Positions 55,059 through 64,000 of a stretch of DNA of 64,000 bases are shown one piece after another. The DNA comes from Acanthococcus lagerstroemiae (lineage: Eukaryota > Arthropoda > Insecta > Hemiptera > Eriococcidae), in NCBI GenBank assembly GCA_031841125.1, contig CM063110.1:21819626-21883625 (forward strand). Direction: 5' to 3'. The position numbers and the translations under genes are program-made. How positions within the stretch are numbered: the first letter of the stretch is position 1; every line of letters starts with the position of its first letter. The notes under the pieces were generated by a model, which saw nothing but the letters and a program-made list of their open reading frames with translations, ran no database searches and was not told where the DNA came from.

Positions 55059-56479
55059 CGACGATGTGAAAGTGAGATGTCTGCAAGTGAATGCTTCAGA
55101 TTGTGGATCGATAACTATCGATAGATACGCCCTTTTTGAGTCTGCCTGCCAACACTCCTCGACTTCGCCAGCACCCACTGACCTGATTCGACGATTTTTC
55201 GAGGAGAACGCGCGGGGTCACAGACATCAATGTTAGTTTACGAAAATTTGGTGGCTGTTTTTCCCCCGTCTTTTTGGTCTTGCTGCGACCGTGCTACGCG
55301 TCCCTTTCTGTCAATAGATCGTTCCCACAGAAGCATTGTCGGAGGTTACCGAGGTGTATTGATTTATAGCCACGATTTATTATCACCGCCGCTTGTGATG
55401 TCCCACTGCAGATGGAACACACTCGCGAATACAGAAAATAATCCTGGTTACGAGGTTCACGGCACGACTGATTGGTATAATTTAACTGTGCGTTACAGAG
55501 GTTGTCTGCTGCTGTTACGCCACTGCATTATTATCGCGTATAATTTATGAAATTTCGGTCGAAAGCGTCCCGCAACGGGGTATTCGAGTTCAGAAGTCGG
55601 TTCCGTGTTGATTTTTGAGCGAAATTGAATTGAAACATAGCAGCGAGGATTATCGCGTGGTCAATCTGACTGAAGCGAAAAGAAGAAGGTCCCTGCGACA
55701 GGGCGACTAGAATGATCGGGATATCTTTCGAAAATTAGCTCCTTGTAACTAATATCCCATTCCTATCTTAGAATTTCTGGAGGAGGTAGAAGAACGTGAA
55801 GTATAGGTTAATCACTGGTGAAAAAATATCGATATTTGAACAAATAGTTGGATTCAGAAAGAAGAGGTTTGCTTAAATCCGTTTCCATTTTGATGAGACC
55901 ATGCTTAGTTCTCTGTCTCTCTCATGAGTTAGACAATAGCTATGTACCATAGCATAGAGTCAACCATTAGAATGAATGGCAGGTGTGCCATAAAAACGAG
56001 GTCGCGGGGAAACTCCAAATCAAAAGTTGTCGTCAGATGCAAGATTAGAGAAAACATGGACCTTTTCTGTCTCATTCGGCTTGTCGACCGAAATGTTTGC
56101 AGTCGGCTAATTTCGGATTGTATCATTGGTAAAGTAAACACTTCTTTGCGTTCATAATGATGATATGTTGCTTGTAATCTGAATTCGCGGAATTTATCTC
56201 AGCTGCCAGGCAAATTTGAGATGATGGGTGGAATTCGGGTTGGAAGACCATGAATTATAAACAATGCAATTCATCACGTAAGCGTCGAGATTGCAATTTG
56301 CTGTAAAATCGAATGCTTAAAATGAAAAAAAGGGGGTAGTAAAAACATCCTGGTGAGAATTTTAGTTTGGTACACTTAGGTACTTTCGATTTCGAAATGA
56401 AGACCTTGGAGGACCTGGAAGTGAAATGACAGAATAGATGGACATTTTGGATTCAGTGACTACAAATATCAATGTATCA
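55059..56479. other. Unassigned DNA
   Basis: Moderately CpG-bearing at 55140-55520, with a 106-codon plus frame (55230-55550) that has no motif. Nothing else recognised. Confidence 0.3.
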
Positions 56480-56487
56480 TAGTTTAC

Positions 56488-56812
56488 CAGAGGCGTCGCT
56501 GGAATTTTTTTGTTTGGGAGGGGAGTAATTTTTTCGGTAGTGTTGACTGACATTCATCGGCGTCGGTGGATTTTTTGAGGGGAGAGGTGTAGTATGTTGT
56601 ATGTATATTGCGAGTTGAGTGTATGGCACGGTATTACGAATTGCTGTATCACATAGTATTTACTCATTTACAAATTTTTTATAAATTACTACTATAAATA
56701 TAATTGGCATTTGAATCTGCGTTGGGGATGGGGAGTTAATTTTGATAATTTTACCCTCCCCCCACAAGAAAAAGTTGGGGCTAAGTATTGCCCCCTCCCT
56801 GCGACGCCCATG
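56488..56812. mobile_element. hAT-type MITE, 325 bp
   Basis: The ends are CAGAGGCGTCGC followed by a G-rich stretch, and the inverse of CATGGGCGTCGC preceded by C-runs. The flanks TAGTTTAC (56480-56487) and TTGTTTGC (56813-56820) match at 6 of 8. AT-rich middle, no coding. Confidence 0.65.
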
Positions 56813-57499
56813 TTGTTTGCTGAGTTTGCTATGTGAGGAAGCACTCACATTGAAAACCTTTGGGTAGGAAACCTGTGAGGAACCAATTTTTGGGAATTCT
56901 TTTCGTTATTAGCATTTCATTGCGAACAAATTTTTTCTAGTAGTATTTTCATCCACCTTGATTTGTACATACGCCCAGTGTGCACTATCTACCAGTACGT
57001 GGTACTAAAACCCCAGTACGTCCGAGGTGATGTTTTTGAATGTTGGATTCTTGGTTGGTCAACTGCATACAATAAAGTATCGACTGATGTCGTTTTGAAA
57101 TCGACAATGAAGGAAAAATAATTGATTTTTAGAAGGGAAGAAGTCAGATTTTTCGAATTTTTAAGAAGTAGAACCATGTTTTTAAGAAAAATAGAAAAAC
57201 GACTGGATGTTCACATTTTCTGCCTATAATTTGGGTCAGGATAAAGATACGAGTATGCGTGTTTGAGGATTTTAGAAATTTCTTTTTAGAGACTTTTGTC
57301 AGAAATTTCTCTAGGCCATTCTCTTTGGAAAATATTTTCGAACTTCTTTCTCTAAGGCGTTATTATTAATTGGTTTTGAATGTACCTAGATCTGAAATTT
57401 GAATTTAACCTGTTCAGTTAATTTTCAAAGGTAATCACATTTACATCTATAATTTTGCATGATTTTATCAAATTTCAAATTCTTACTTCTACATAGTTT
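56813..57499. other. Unassigned AT-rich DNA
   Basis: Phe/Lys-rich short frames only. No feature recognised. Confidence 0.3.
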
Positions 57500-58031
57500 C
57501 AATGTGGGCTGACAAGATCATGATTTTCTGATAATTAGACAAGTTCTGAACAATCGCGGATGTACATCGAAAGATCATTTTGAAGAACAAAGAAAAAATG
57601 CTTCGATCACTCAAAAGATATCTGCTTGATCTTCGTGTCACGATTTCTCCAGTGTTTTGTGGTATTTTTGATGATCATTTGGAGAACAGGTAGAAGATCG
57701 CGATCATTGAGATCGAAAATTTGATAATATTTAGATCATGACCTTTTGATCTCCTGGGCTTATGGGGATACCTCTCCCTCGAGCCAGAGAGGGGAAAAAA
57801 CTTTAGATCGATACTGCATTTTTCTTCTTTTATGCATATATAGAGTCAAAATTTAGCCAAATCTTTTGATCCAAAATTCTTTTGTTAGTCCAGCCTAGAT
57901 TTGGACGAAATTTTGTAGATTTACCCTCAACATTTTAACCTGTTCTCCCGCTTTATGCACAGGAAAACTTCCTTCGTGGGCTGCTGTTTCGATTTGAATG
58001 ATCGTAGGTCAAATGATCTTACCCATCCCTG
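57500..58031. mobile_element. Possible hAT-type element with GATCAT repeats
   Basis: The right end is the inverse of CAGGGATGGGTAAGATCATT, a classic hAT-like terminus. The left end CAATGTGGGCTGACAAGATCAT is only a rough match. GATC-centred words (GATCAT, GATCATTTGA, TTTTGATC) recur about fifteen times across the interval, mostly at 57520-57760 and 57880-58020, echoing the hexamer-packed hAT elements elsewhere. The 8-bp flanks do not match, so the left boundary is uncertain. Confidence 0.45.
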
Positions 58032-58138
58032 ATAAATCAGTTTCTGAATGATTAAAAATTAAAGAGTGAAAACTGACAAGTAGCAATAATTGACAAATCA
58101 AGTATCAACTCATTATCCTTTCAAATGCTATTACGAAG

Positions 58139-58307
58139 TAGCCCCGTAGCCAGAGTTTATGTGTGGGTGGATCTCTGTGAACCTCTTGGGGGGCCGAGGC
58201 CTACATTTTTTAACAAGCGAATAGAAAAGTAATCTTTGCCTAGGGGGGCTCAAGATACCTTTGGAGGGGGCTCAGCCCTCGCTTGCCATCCCGTAGTTAC
58301 GGGGCTG
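58139..58307. mobile_element. hAT-type MITE, 169 bp
   Basis: The ends are TAGCCCCGTAGCCAGAG and the inverse of CAGCCCCGTAACTACGG. The flanks TTACGAAG (58131-58138) and ATACAAAG (58308-58315) match at 6 of 8. The inside is GGGGGC-rich. It sits about 130 bp upstream of the jockey-like LINE. Confidence 0.7.
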
Positions 58308-58440
58308 ATACAAAGATGTGCCCAAAAATATACACATAAAATCATACTGAATAGTAAGTACTTACAAAATGTTAAAATAAGTGCGAAGAGAGAGAAAAAA
58401 ATGAACAAGTGATGTTGATGTTTAAAATTCCAAATTGACG

Positions 58441-59728
58441 ATTTGCAAAAATACATAAAAATCAACAATCCTAAAGACGATGAACATATCCAACCATTCA
58501 CACCGGAAGAAGTTGCTGCAGCATCATGGAAGCAAGCATTGGTCATACTTATTCTGAAACCAGACAAGCCGCCAGATGAACCTCAGTCGTATAGACCGAT
58601 TTCGCTGCTCACAGCTCCCAGCAAGCTATTCGAAAAATTGATGCTAAAACGAATCAAGCCTCTAGTCGAACGGGAAGATGTTATTCCTAACTAGCAAACA
58701 TTCCACCATCGACCAGATTCACCGAGTAACCAGATTGATTGAAAACGCCATGGAGAATAAGGCCTACTGTCCGGCGCTGTTCATAGACATCAAGAAAGCC
58801 TTCGACCGTGTTTGGCATGGCGGCCTGCTGCATAAATTGAGTACATTTCTCCCTGGAAACTACCTCGAAATTCTGAAATCATACCTCAGCGATAGAAGCT
58901 TCAGAGTACAATACAATGATGCTCTATCAACTACGTCGACCATTGGAGCAGGCGTCCCACAAGGCAGTATCCTGGGGCCTTTGCTCTATCTAATTTACTC
59001 CGCAGACATACCAGCAACAACCTCAACCACAACAGAAGTGGCGATGTTCGCGGATGATACCGTTGTATTAGCAGTGAACCAATCTTACGAACAAGCCGTC
59101 GCGGAACTGTAAGTCGCAGCTGACCAAGTCTGTAAATGGGCACAGACGTGGAAAATCAAAATAAATGATAAAAAATCGGTCAGAGTCGATTTCACGCTTC
59201 GTTCACACCCCTACGTACCAACGGTCGTAAACGAGAAGTTTATTCCGAGAAGCGATGCGGCAAGATACCTGGGAATGCATCTCGACAAACGACTAAATTG
59301 GAAAGTCCATGTGAAAAAAAAAAAAAAGAAACGAGCTGAACCTGAAGCTACGAAAATTATATTGGCTAATAGGATACCGTTCTCCTATCAGTGTAGCCAA
59401 TAAACTGCTATTGTACAAGACGATCCTAAAACCCGTATGGTCTTATGGCCTACAGATTTGGGGTACGGCTAAGAAAACAAACCATCAGGTAATACAGCGA
59501 TACCAGAACAAGGTCCTGCGACTGATTGTAAAAGCGCCTTGGTACGTGCCCAACGCGCTCCTACACCGTGACCTCAAAATCCAAGAAGTAGACGATGTGA
59601 TAAAGACATACGCGAGAAGCCATGAAGACAGGCTGCACAAGCATCCCAACACAACGGCGATCGAGCTTTTGGATACCTCTTTAGACACAAGACGGCTAAA
59701 AAGAACAAAACCCTACGAACTAGTTTAG
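58441..59728 (+). pseudogene. Jockey-like LINE reverse transcriptase, broken copy
   Basis: Three pieces join in order. 58443-58694 reads HIQPFTPEEV directly followed by SWKQALVILILKPDKP and SYRPISLL (RT motif 1/2), with the usual intervening segment deleted. 58678-59112 holds ALFIDIKKAFDRVWH (motif A), GVPQGSILGPLLYLIY (motif B) and MFADDTVVLA (catalytic box, intact). After an in-frame TAA at 59110 it continues VCKWAQTWKIKIN…ARYLGMHLDKRLNW to a frameshift at an A-run (59318-59330), then LLYKTILKPVWSYGLQIWG… to a stop at 59728. Endonuclease and gag-like parts are absent. One deletion, two stops and two frame changes make it inactive, but the catalytic motifs are well kept, so it is fairly young. 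Confidence 0.9.
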
Positions 59729-59762
59729 TTAGCCTACCGAAAAACACGTTCCATGCAGTCAG

Positions 59763-60660
59763 CAGGAACGAGTGATGATGTCATAGTAACATTTTGGGTG
59801 TCAGTCGTCAATTGTCAGTATTGATCAAACGTGATGCACAATTTTCCTTGATGGCCAGCTATAAGACAATACATATCCAAAAATCTATCATCCGTAAACT
59901 GATGGATGATTAGTATCTACATCGCATGTTGATACATTGGTACATGGATAATTTGTCTTATGGCTACCAAACACGTTTCACATATCCAGTTGACGTACAA
60001 CAGGAACGAGTGATGATGACGCAACATTCTGGATGTCAGTCGCCCTTTCTCAGTATTGATCAAACGTGACGTAGTAGAATTTTCGTTGATGGCCTGCGAT
60101 ATGACATATATCCATATCCAAAAATTCGTCATCAGTAAACTGATGACGAGTATCTGTGTACACTGCGTGCAGATACATTGGTACATGGATATGTCTTATG
60201 GCTACTGAACACATTTCACTTATTCATGTACAACAGGAACGAGTGATGATGTCATAACGTTCTGGGTGTTAGTCGTCCTTTCCCAGTGTTGATCAAACGT
60301 GATGCAGAATTTCCATTGATAGCCTGCGATAAGACATATCCATGTCCAAAAATTTATCATCAGTAAATTGATAACGAGTATCTATACTGCATGTAGATAT
60401 ACTACACTGGTTCATGGATATGTCTTATGGTTACCAAACATGCATGTTCCGCGCATTCATAGTTGACAGACAATAGGAACGAATGATGATGTCATTGTAG
60501 TAACATTCTTGTTGGTTGTCCATTCTCCGTGTTTGTCGGTACTCTTGGTGTGGGACAAACGTGACGCACAATTTTCGTCGATTATCAGCGACAAGACATA
60601 TCCATTTCAAAAAGGTTCTCGTCACTGAAACTGAGTTAACATGCACAGAATCTTGTAAAT
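59763..60660 (+). repeat. 237-bp satellite, about 3.7 copies
   Basis: (C/T)AGGAACGA(G/A)TGATGATG starts at 59763, 60001, 60234 and 60474, giving periods of 238, 233 and 240. Each unit includes TGATCAAACGTGA, TAAGACATATCCA, ACTGAT(G)(G)AC…GTATCTA and TTGGTACATGGATA. The array begins 35 bases after the stop codon of the jockey-like LINE, so it may be that element's 3' untranslated repeats. The small open frames on both strands are not conserved between units. Confidence 0.85.
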
Positions 60661-62900
60661 ATCGTATGCGAAATCTCTCAAGGCATCTGTTCATCAACTT
60701 GTTGAATAACATAATTTTGATATCATTTTTAGAATGGTTCAAATGATACTTTGTATCCCCCTGAATTGTTTAGGGACACAATGTACCCCTGTACCTCCCT
60801 CGTCACGTTCCATTGCGACTGCAGTGCTTCTCTAGAGTTCGCTAGTGATAGAAATTGTGCACCGTTTTGTAATAAGAGCACATGGATGTTCTTGCGAAGA
60901 ACGGCGAGCGAGGCGAGGTTGTATTTGCCTTCGACGTTTCATTTCTGAACACGAGGAGCATTCAATCAAGAAGAACGTTTTTGAAAACGCGGATGTACTT
61001 ATGTTATGTGGTCGTTCTAGATTGCCGCAGAAATGACCAAATGTGGAATGAGCGCGGAATCGACGCCAGCCCACACGAATCGATATTACCCGCAGTTATC
61101 CGACGTATTCCGTCTCTTTTTCAGAGTTCGCGTTGATGTAAATTAATCATCCGATAACGGAATATTAATGCCGGGCTCACCCTATCTGAATTATATGTTT
61201 CATCATCGCCACCAACACGATACCGGATTAAATTATAAGTTAATCCCGCTTACGTTATTACCTCGCAGTTTTTTTTCTCTTTTTTTGTATAGCTGTTCTG
61301 TGGTGTCGTTGTTTCGTATTCCGGGTATAACTGCCAATCAATTTTCAATCGTTCGAATGTCTTGAAAACTTGTAGGTGTTTTACCGTCTACCCGTATTTC
61401 GATGTTTCCGATAAAGGCGATAACTTGGTTTGGTGCCTGGATCGGTGGTGAATAGCAGAGCCACGATGCTAAGATATTAAGGAAATTCCCTGTCCCACTA
61501 CTCCATCCCCAGTCTATATAACAGTGATGAAATGAGTCAACGGGAAAGTCCATGGTGCTCCTCAAGTCTTCATATAGGATTGGGGGGGGGGCAGAGTAAG
61601 AGGGAGGATGGGGAACGGCGCTCTTTATTATTATCATGTCTGAACACCAGACGAAGTAGTCTATAGACTCGATGGTTGTAGATACTCAAAGTTGAGATAA
61701 AATCTAAGGGAGTATCGTGCCTAAATTCGGTACACAACCCCTTCACTTGCAGTAGATGACCTGTACCGGGAGTCACGATGCAGGATCCAAGAGTCAGGAT
61801 AAATCTGCTGCTTCTAAAGGTAAGACCCGCGACGTACAAGCCTCTTCTTCTGTAATACTAAAAAAAGAGAACCTTCGCGATCGCTACCTCTCAAAATAAA
61901 TTATTCGTTCCAGAGCCGAAATTCTCATTTTTGGCCTTAGAAGGCAACTTTCAAGATAAAAAAGAAATTAAATCAAAATTTCAAGATCAGACTCGCAATC
62001 AGCATAAAATTTTTGCCCAGAAACGCATTATTTTTCCGATGATATCAGACATGTAAAACTAAACTTTCGGGCTTTATTGCACGCTTAGAAGACATTTTAG
62101 AAAGAAAGAGGATCCTTATTCAGATTTAAAGGTCAAATTTGAAATTTATTTGAAAAATTGGCCCAGAAACATATATGGTGTAATTTTGAATCAATTTGTA
62201 GACTGTTTAAAAATGAGCTACATGAATACAAAAATGTTCTTCTTTTGCCATTTTAAAGGCTTTTTATAAAAACTCGACGGGCTGTAGACGAGGCGGTTAA
62301 TGGATTGTGAGTTAATGTGACGAATAGGTCCAGAAAAGTTGGTTTGGTTCTTGGGACACCAAAAAATGTCAAGACTTCGAGTGAAAATTTGAAAGTTGAA
62401 TTTGAGAGGGGAAAAAAGGAGAAAGATTAGAGTTCGAGAAATAAGTTATAAGTGGACTCAGTGTTGAAAATTATCTGAAAAAATCGATTTGTAATCCACT
62501 GCCCCGTTCGAATTTCTTTGTATGAATTCTGCGCATATTTTTGACCATGATGGTCTAATGTGCCCCGATTAGCTCTATCATTATTGCTGGAGAAATCACA
62601 TTTTCTGGAATGACGTGAAATGATAATTAGATGTTCACGTACCGAGTAAAAATACGATTTCGGTATGTCACATGATTACATTAGTGCATGCCCGGTACCA
62701 GAATTTAATCTTCTACGAGGGGTGGATTCCATGGTGTTCAGCCTTAAAAGTGAAACTCATTTGCGAGCAAAACGAACAAAGTTTTTACGATTTTTCATGA
62801 AAATGTCTATATTCTTGACGTTCAAATGGGAAATGATCCCTTAGGACCCTTGAAACACCATTTTCTAATACAAATTCGAAAAAATTTTCCACTCGCTTCG
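60661..62900. other. Unassigned DNA
   Basis: 60750-61140 and 61570-61840 hold overlapping frames without motifs. 61130-62900 is AT-rich with worn words (AAGGCAACTTTCAAGAT, GGCTTTATTGCACGC) but no definable repeat. It may include decayed upstream sequence of the protein fragment that follows. Confidence 0.3.
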
Positions 62901-62985
62901 CTCGCGAGTGTTATTTTTTGCCCGGTGTCTGTTATTGGCTCCGGGTCCTACAAATTGGTCGGGCAGTCTTGCGTTAATATACTCG

Positions 62986-63606
62986 ATGTGTTCGTACTTT
63001 ATCCCTTTCAGTCCCAGCGGAACAGTGAGAATAGGTCACAAGCAACTCCCCATGTTTCACGCTTTGACAGGCTGTGACAGTACAAATTCTTTTGCGGGAA
63101 AAGGCAAGAAGTCCTGCTTCAATGCGTGGGAGAAACTGGAGTCAGCAACTGCCATTTTCTTGTCATTTGTTGGGGAAGGAACGGACGACTTTGCCGGGGT
63201 TGAGGCCTTCGTAATGGCTCTGTACGATTCATCATTACCCTCAAGGATTGTCTCAGTGAACGAGTGTAGAAGGTACCTCTTTACAAAGGAGGGGAAATCC
63301 TTGGAGGCCATTCCCCCTACAAGTGACGCATTACTACTGCACAATAAGAGAGCCGCGTTTCAAGTTGATAAAATTTGGGGACTTTGTCTCGAAGCACAAC
63401 CAATTCTCCCCAGCCCAGCTGATTGGGGTTGGACCATGACCGAGGAGAAGAGATGGACGCTGCAGTGGATATCATTTCCAACTACCGCAAAGTGCTGCGA
63501 ACTGCCTAAGTGTTCCTGCAAGGAATGTGAAAAACAATGCAGCTGTGCCAAGAGAGGTTTACCATGTACAGAATTGTGCAAGTATGATGGCCAACGCCAA
63601 CGTTGA
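62986..63606 (+). CDS. Fragment of a repeated eukaryotic protein family: LTGCD motif plus Cys-rich tail
   Basis: The frame is open from 62908 but has no ATG until 62986. The family resemblance starts near YFIPF and LPMFHALTGCDSTNSFAGKG (about residues 8-40), continues through KKSCFNAWEKLESATAIF, and ends in a cysteine cluster, pattern CxCx2Cx3CxCx6Cx3C, before a TGA at 63604. Many uncharacterised proteins in insects, cnidarians and molluscs, usually multicopy, share the H-A-L-T-G-C-D segment, a GKGKK stretch and a similar C-rich tail resembling half of a tesmin/TSO1 CXC repeat. In longer members an 'SPDTDV' segment precedes it; it is not recognisable here. Function unknown. Multicopy occurrence suggests mobile-element origin (inference). 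Probably a 5'-truncated or pseudogene copy, though this 207-codon part is undamaged. Confidence 0.55.
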   Translation: MCSYFIPFSPSGTVRIGHKQLPMFHALTGCDSTNSFAGKGKKSCFNAWEKLESATAIFLSFVGEGTDDFAGVEAFVMALYDSSLPSRIVSVNECRRYLFTKEGKSLEAIPPTSDALLLHNKRAAFQVDKIWGLCLEAQPILPSPADWGWTMTEEKRWTLQWISFPTTAKCCELPKCSCKECEKQCSCAKRGLPCTELCKYDGQRQR

Positions 63607-64000
63607 AGTTCGGATGAGCATTCTGATTTTTGATAAATGAAATTTCATTCAATTATTTCTACTTTGCTCTTTCATTTTAAAACATTTGTCCTAAACTTGT
63701 CTCGTGAAGTAATATTTCCAAGTATAGTGGCTAGAAAATGTGTAAATTTGCTATTCTAAAAATAACACTAATTTTCAAATGACGTTTTTGGATCTGCTAT
63801 CAGGCCTATAGTGACATATTTAAATACATCATTTTGTAAAGAATTTGATGGAGAATAACTTTCATTTGAAACTTTTTTCTCGTAAGTTCCACCGTTGAGG
63901 AATATTTCAAGAAACCCGAATTTTATGGGGTTAAAAAGCCCCAAAATGGGTCTCCGCAAGGGATGGAAACCGTGCCCCACATCTAGAAATGTTAGAAGGA
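63607..64000. other. Downstream AT-rich DNA
   Basis: The stretch after the protein fragment is AT-rich. No clear polyadenylation signal or element end could be fixed. The minus frame at 63768-63980 has no motif. Confidence 0.3.

Noticed and set aside
57500..57520. Definite left end of the GATCAT element
   Set aside because: Terminal match is weak and the 8-bp flanks differ, so the element is listed with low confidence only.
59870..60400. Hammerhead cores in the 237-bp satellite (CTGATGA words)
   Set aside because: No GAAA or stem II/III partner follows, unlike the unit at 5999-6185.
1..64000. CRISPR arrays, operons, bacterial promoters or prophage
   Set aside because: No regularly spaced short repeats with unique spacers, no adjacent co-directional genes; the DNA is eukaryotic.

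Overview
This is animal nuclear DNA, most likely from an arthropod and probably an insect. The evidence is an AT-rich background with a few CpG-rich islands, LINE fragments of jockey-like, R1-like and RTE-like type, a mariner-family transposon, TATA/Inr-like promoter candidates, and no operons or long open frames. The species cannot be told from the sequence. I found no intact host protein gene. Almost every recognisable protein signature belongs to a decayed mobile element, and most short open frames are chance or lie inside repeats.

Layout. 1-12.5 kb: hAT-type miniature elements with 8-bp target duplications, nested foldbacks, and at 5999-6185 a 187-bp retroposon-like unit whose loop carries a hammerhead ribozyme core. 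12.5-14.1 kb: a CpG- and GA-rich island, the best candidate promoter and first exon of a host gene (+ strand). 14.4-19.7 kb: nested miniature elements, an exact-looking 185-bp tandem duplication, and a block of ~200-bp repeat units that changes orientation. 20-31 kb: mostly unassigned, with tRNA-derived SINEs and two copies of a TA-flanked miniature element. 31.06-32.0 kb: a mariner element with ~185-bp inverted ends and a gutted transposase. 32.6-34.4 kb: a second CpG-rich island with a TATA/Inr-like site, then an R1-like LINE tail on the minus strand. 34.5-38.2 kb: a hAT element full of GTTCAC hexamers, a foldback, and a 1.87-kb hAT-type insertion with a perfect target duplication. 39.6-39.9 kb: another R1-like LINE tail. 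44-48 kb: nested inverted repeats, a hAT-like pair made of GGGAAC/GAGAAC hexamers, and an RTE-like LINE on the minus strand split by a 239-bp MITE. 48.7-50.0 kb: a third CpG-rich island. 50.3-55.1 kb: a SINE, arrays of short palindromes, and a ~130-bp tandem array with a transposon inserted in it. 56.4-60.7 kb: more hAT-like MITEs, a jockey-like LINE with clear reverse transcriptase motifs, and a 237-bp satellite directly downstream of it. 62.9-63.6 kb: the longest convincing open frame (about 207 codons), a fragment of a repeated eukaryotic family with an LTGCD motif and a cysteine-rich tail.

The parts are linked by their insertion history rather than by a pathway. Several insertions are nested and can be ordered from target duplications or from an empty copy inside the window. 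The most notable signals are the hammerhead-like retroposon and the set of hAT-type elements, each packed with its own short repeated motif. All calls were made by eye. Repeat boundaries are accurate to a few bases where a target duplication is quoted and to about 10-30 bases elsewhere.
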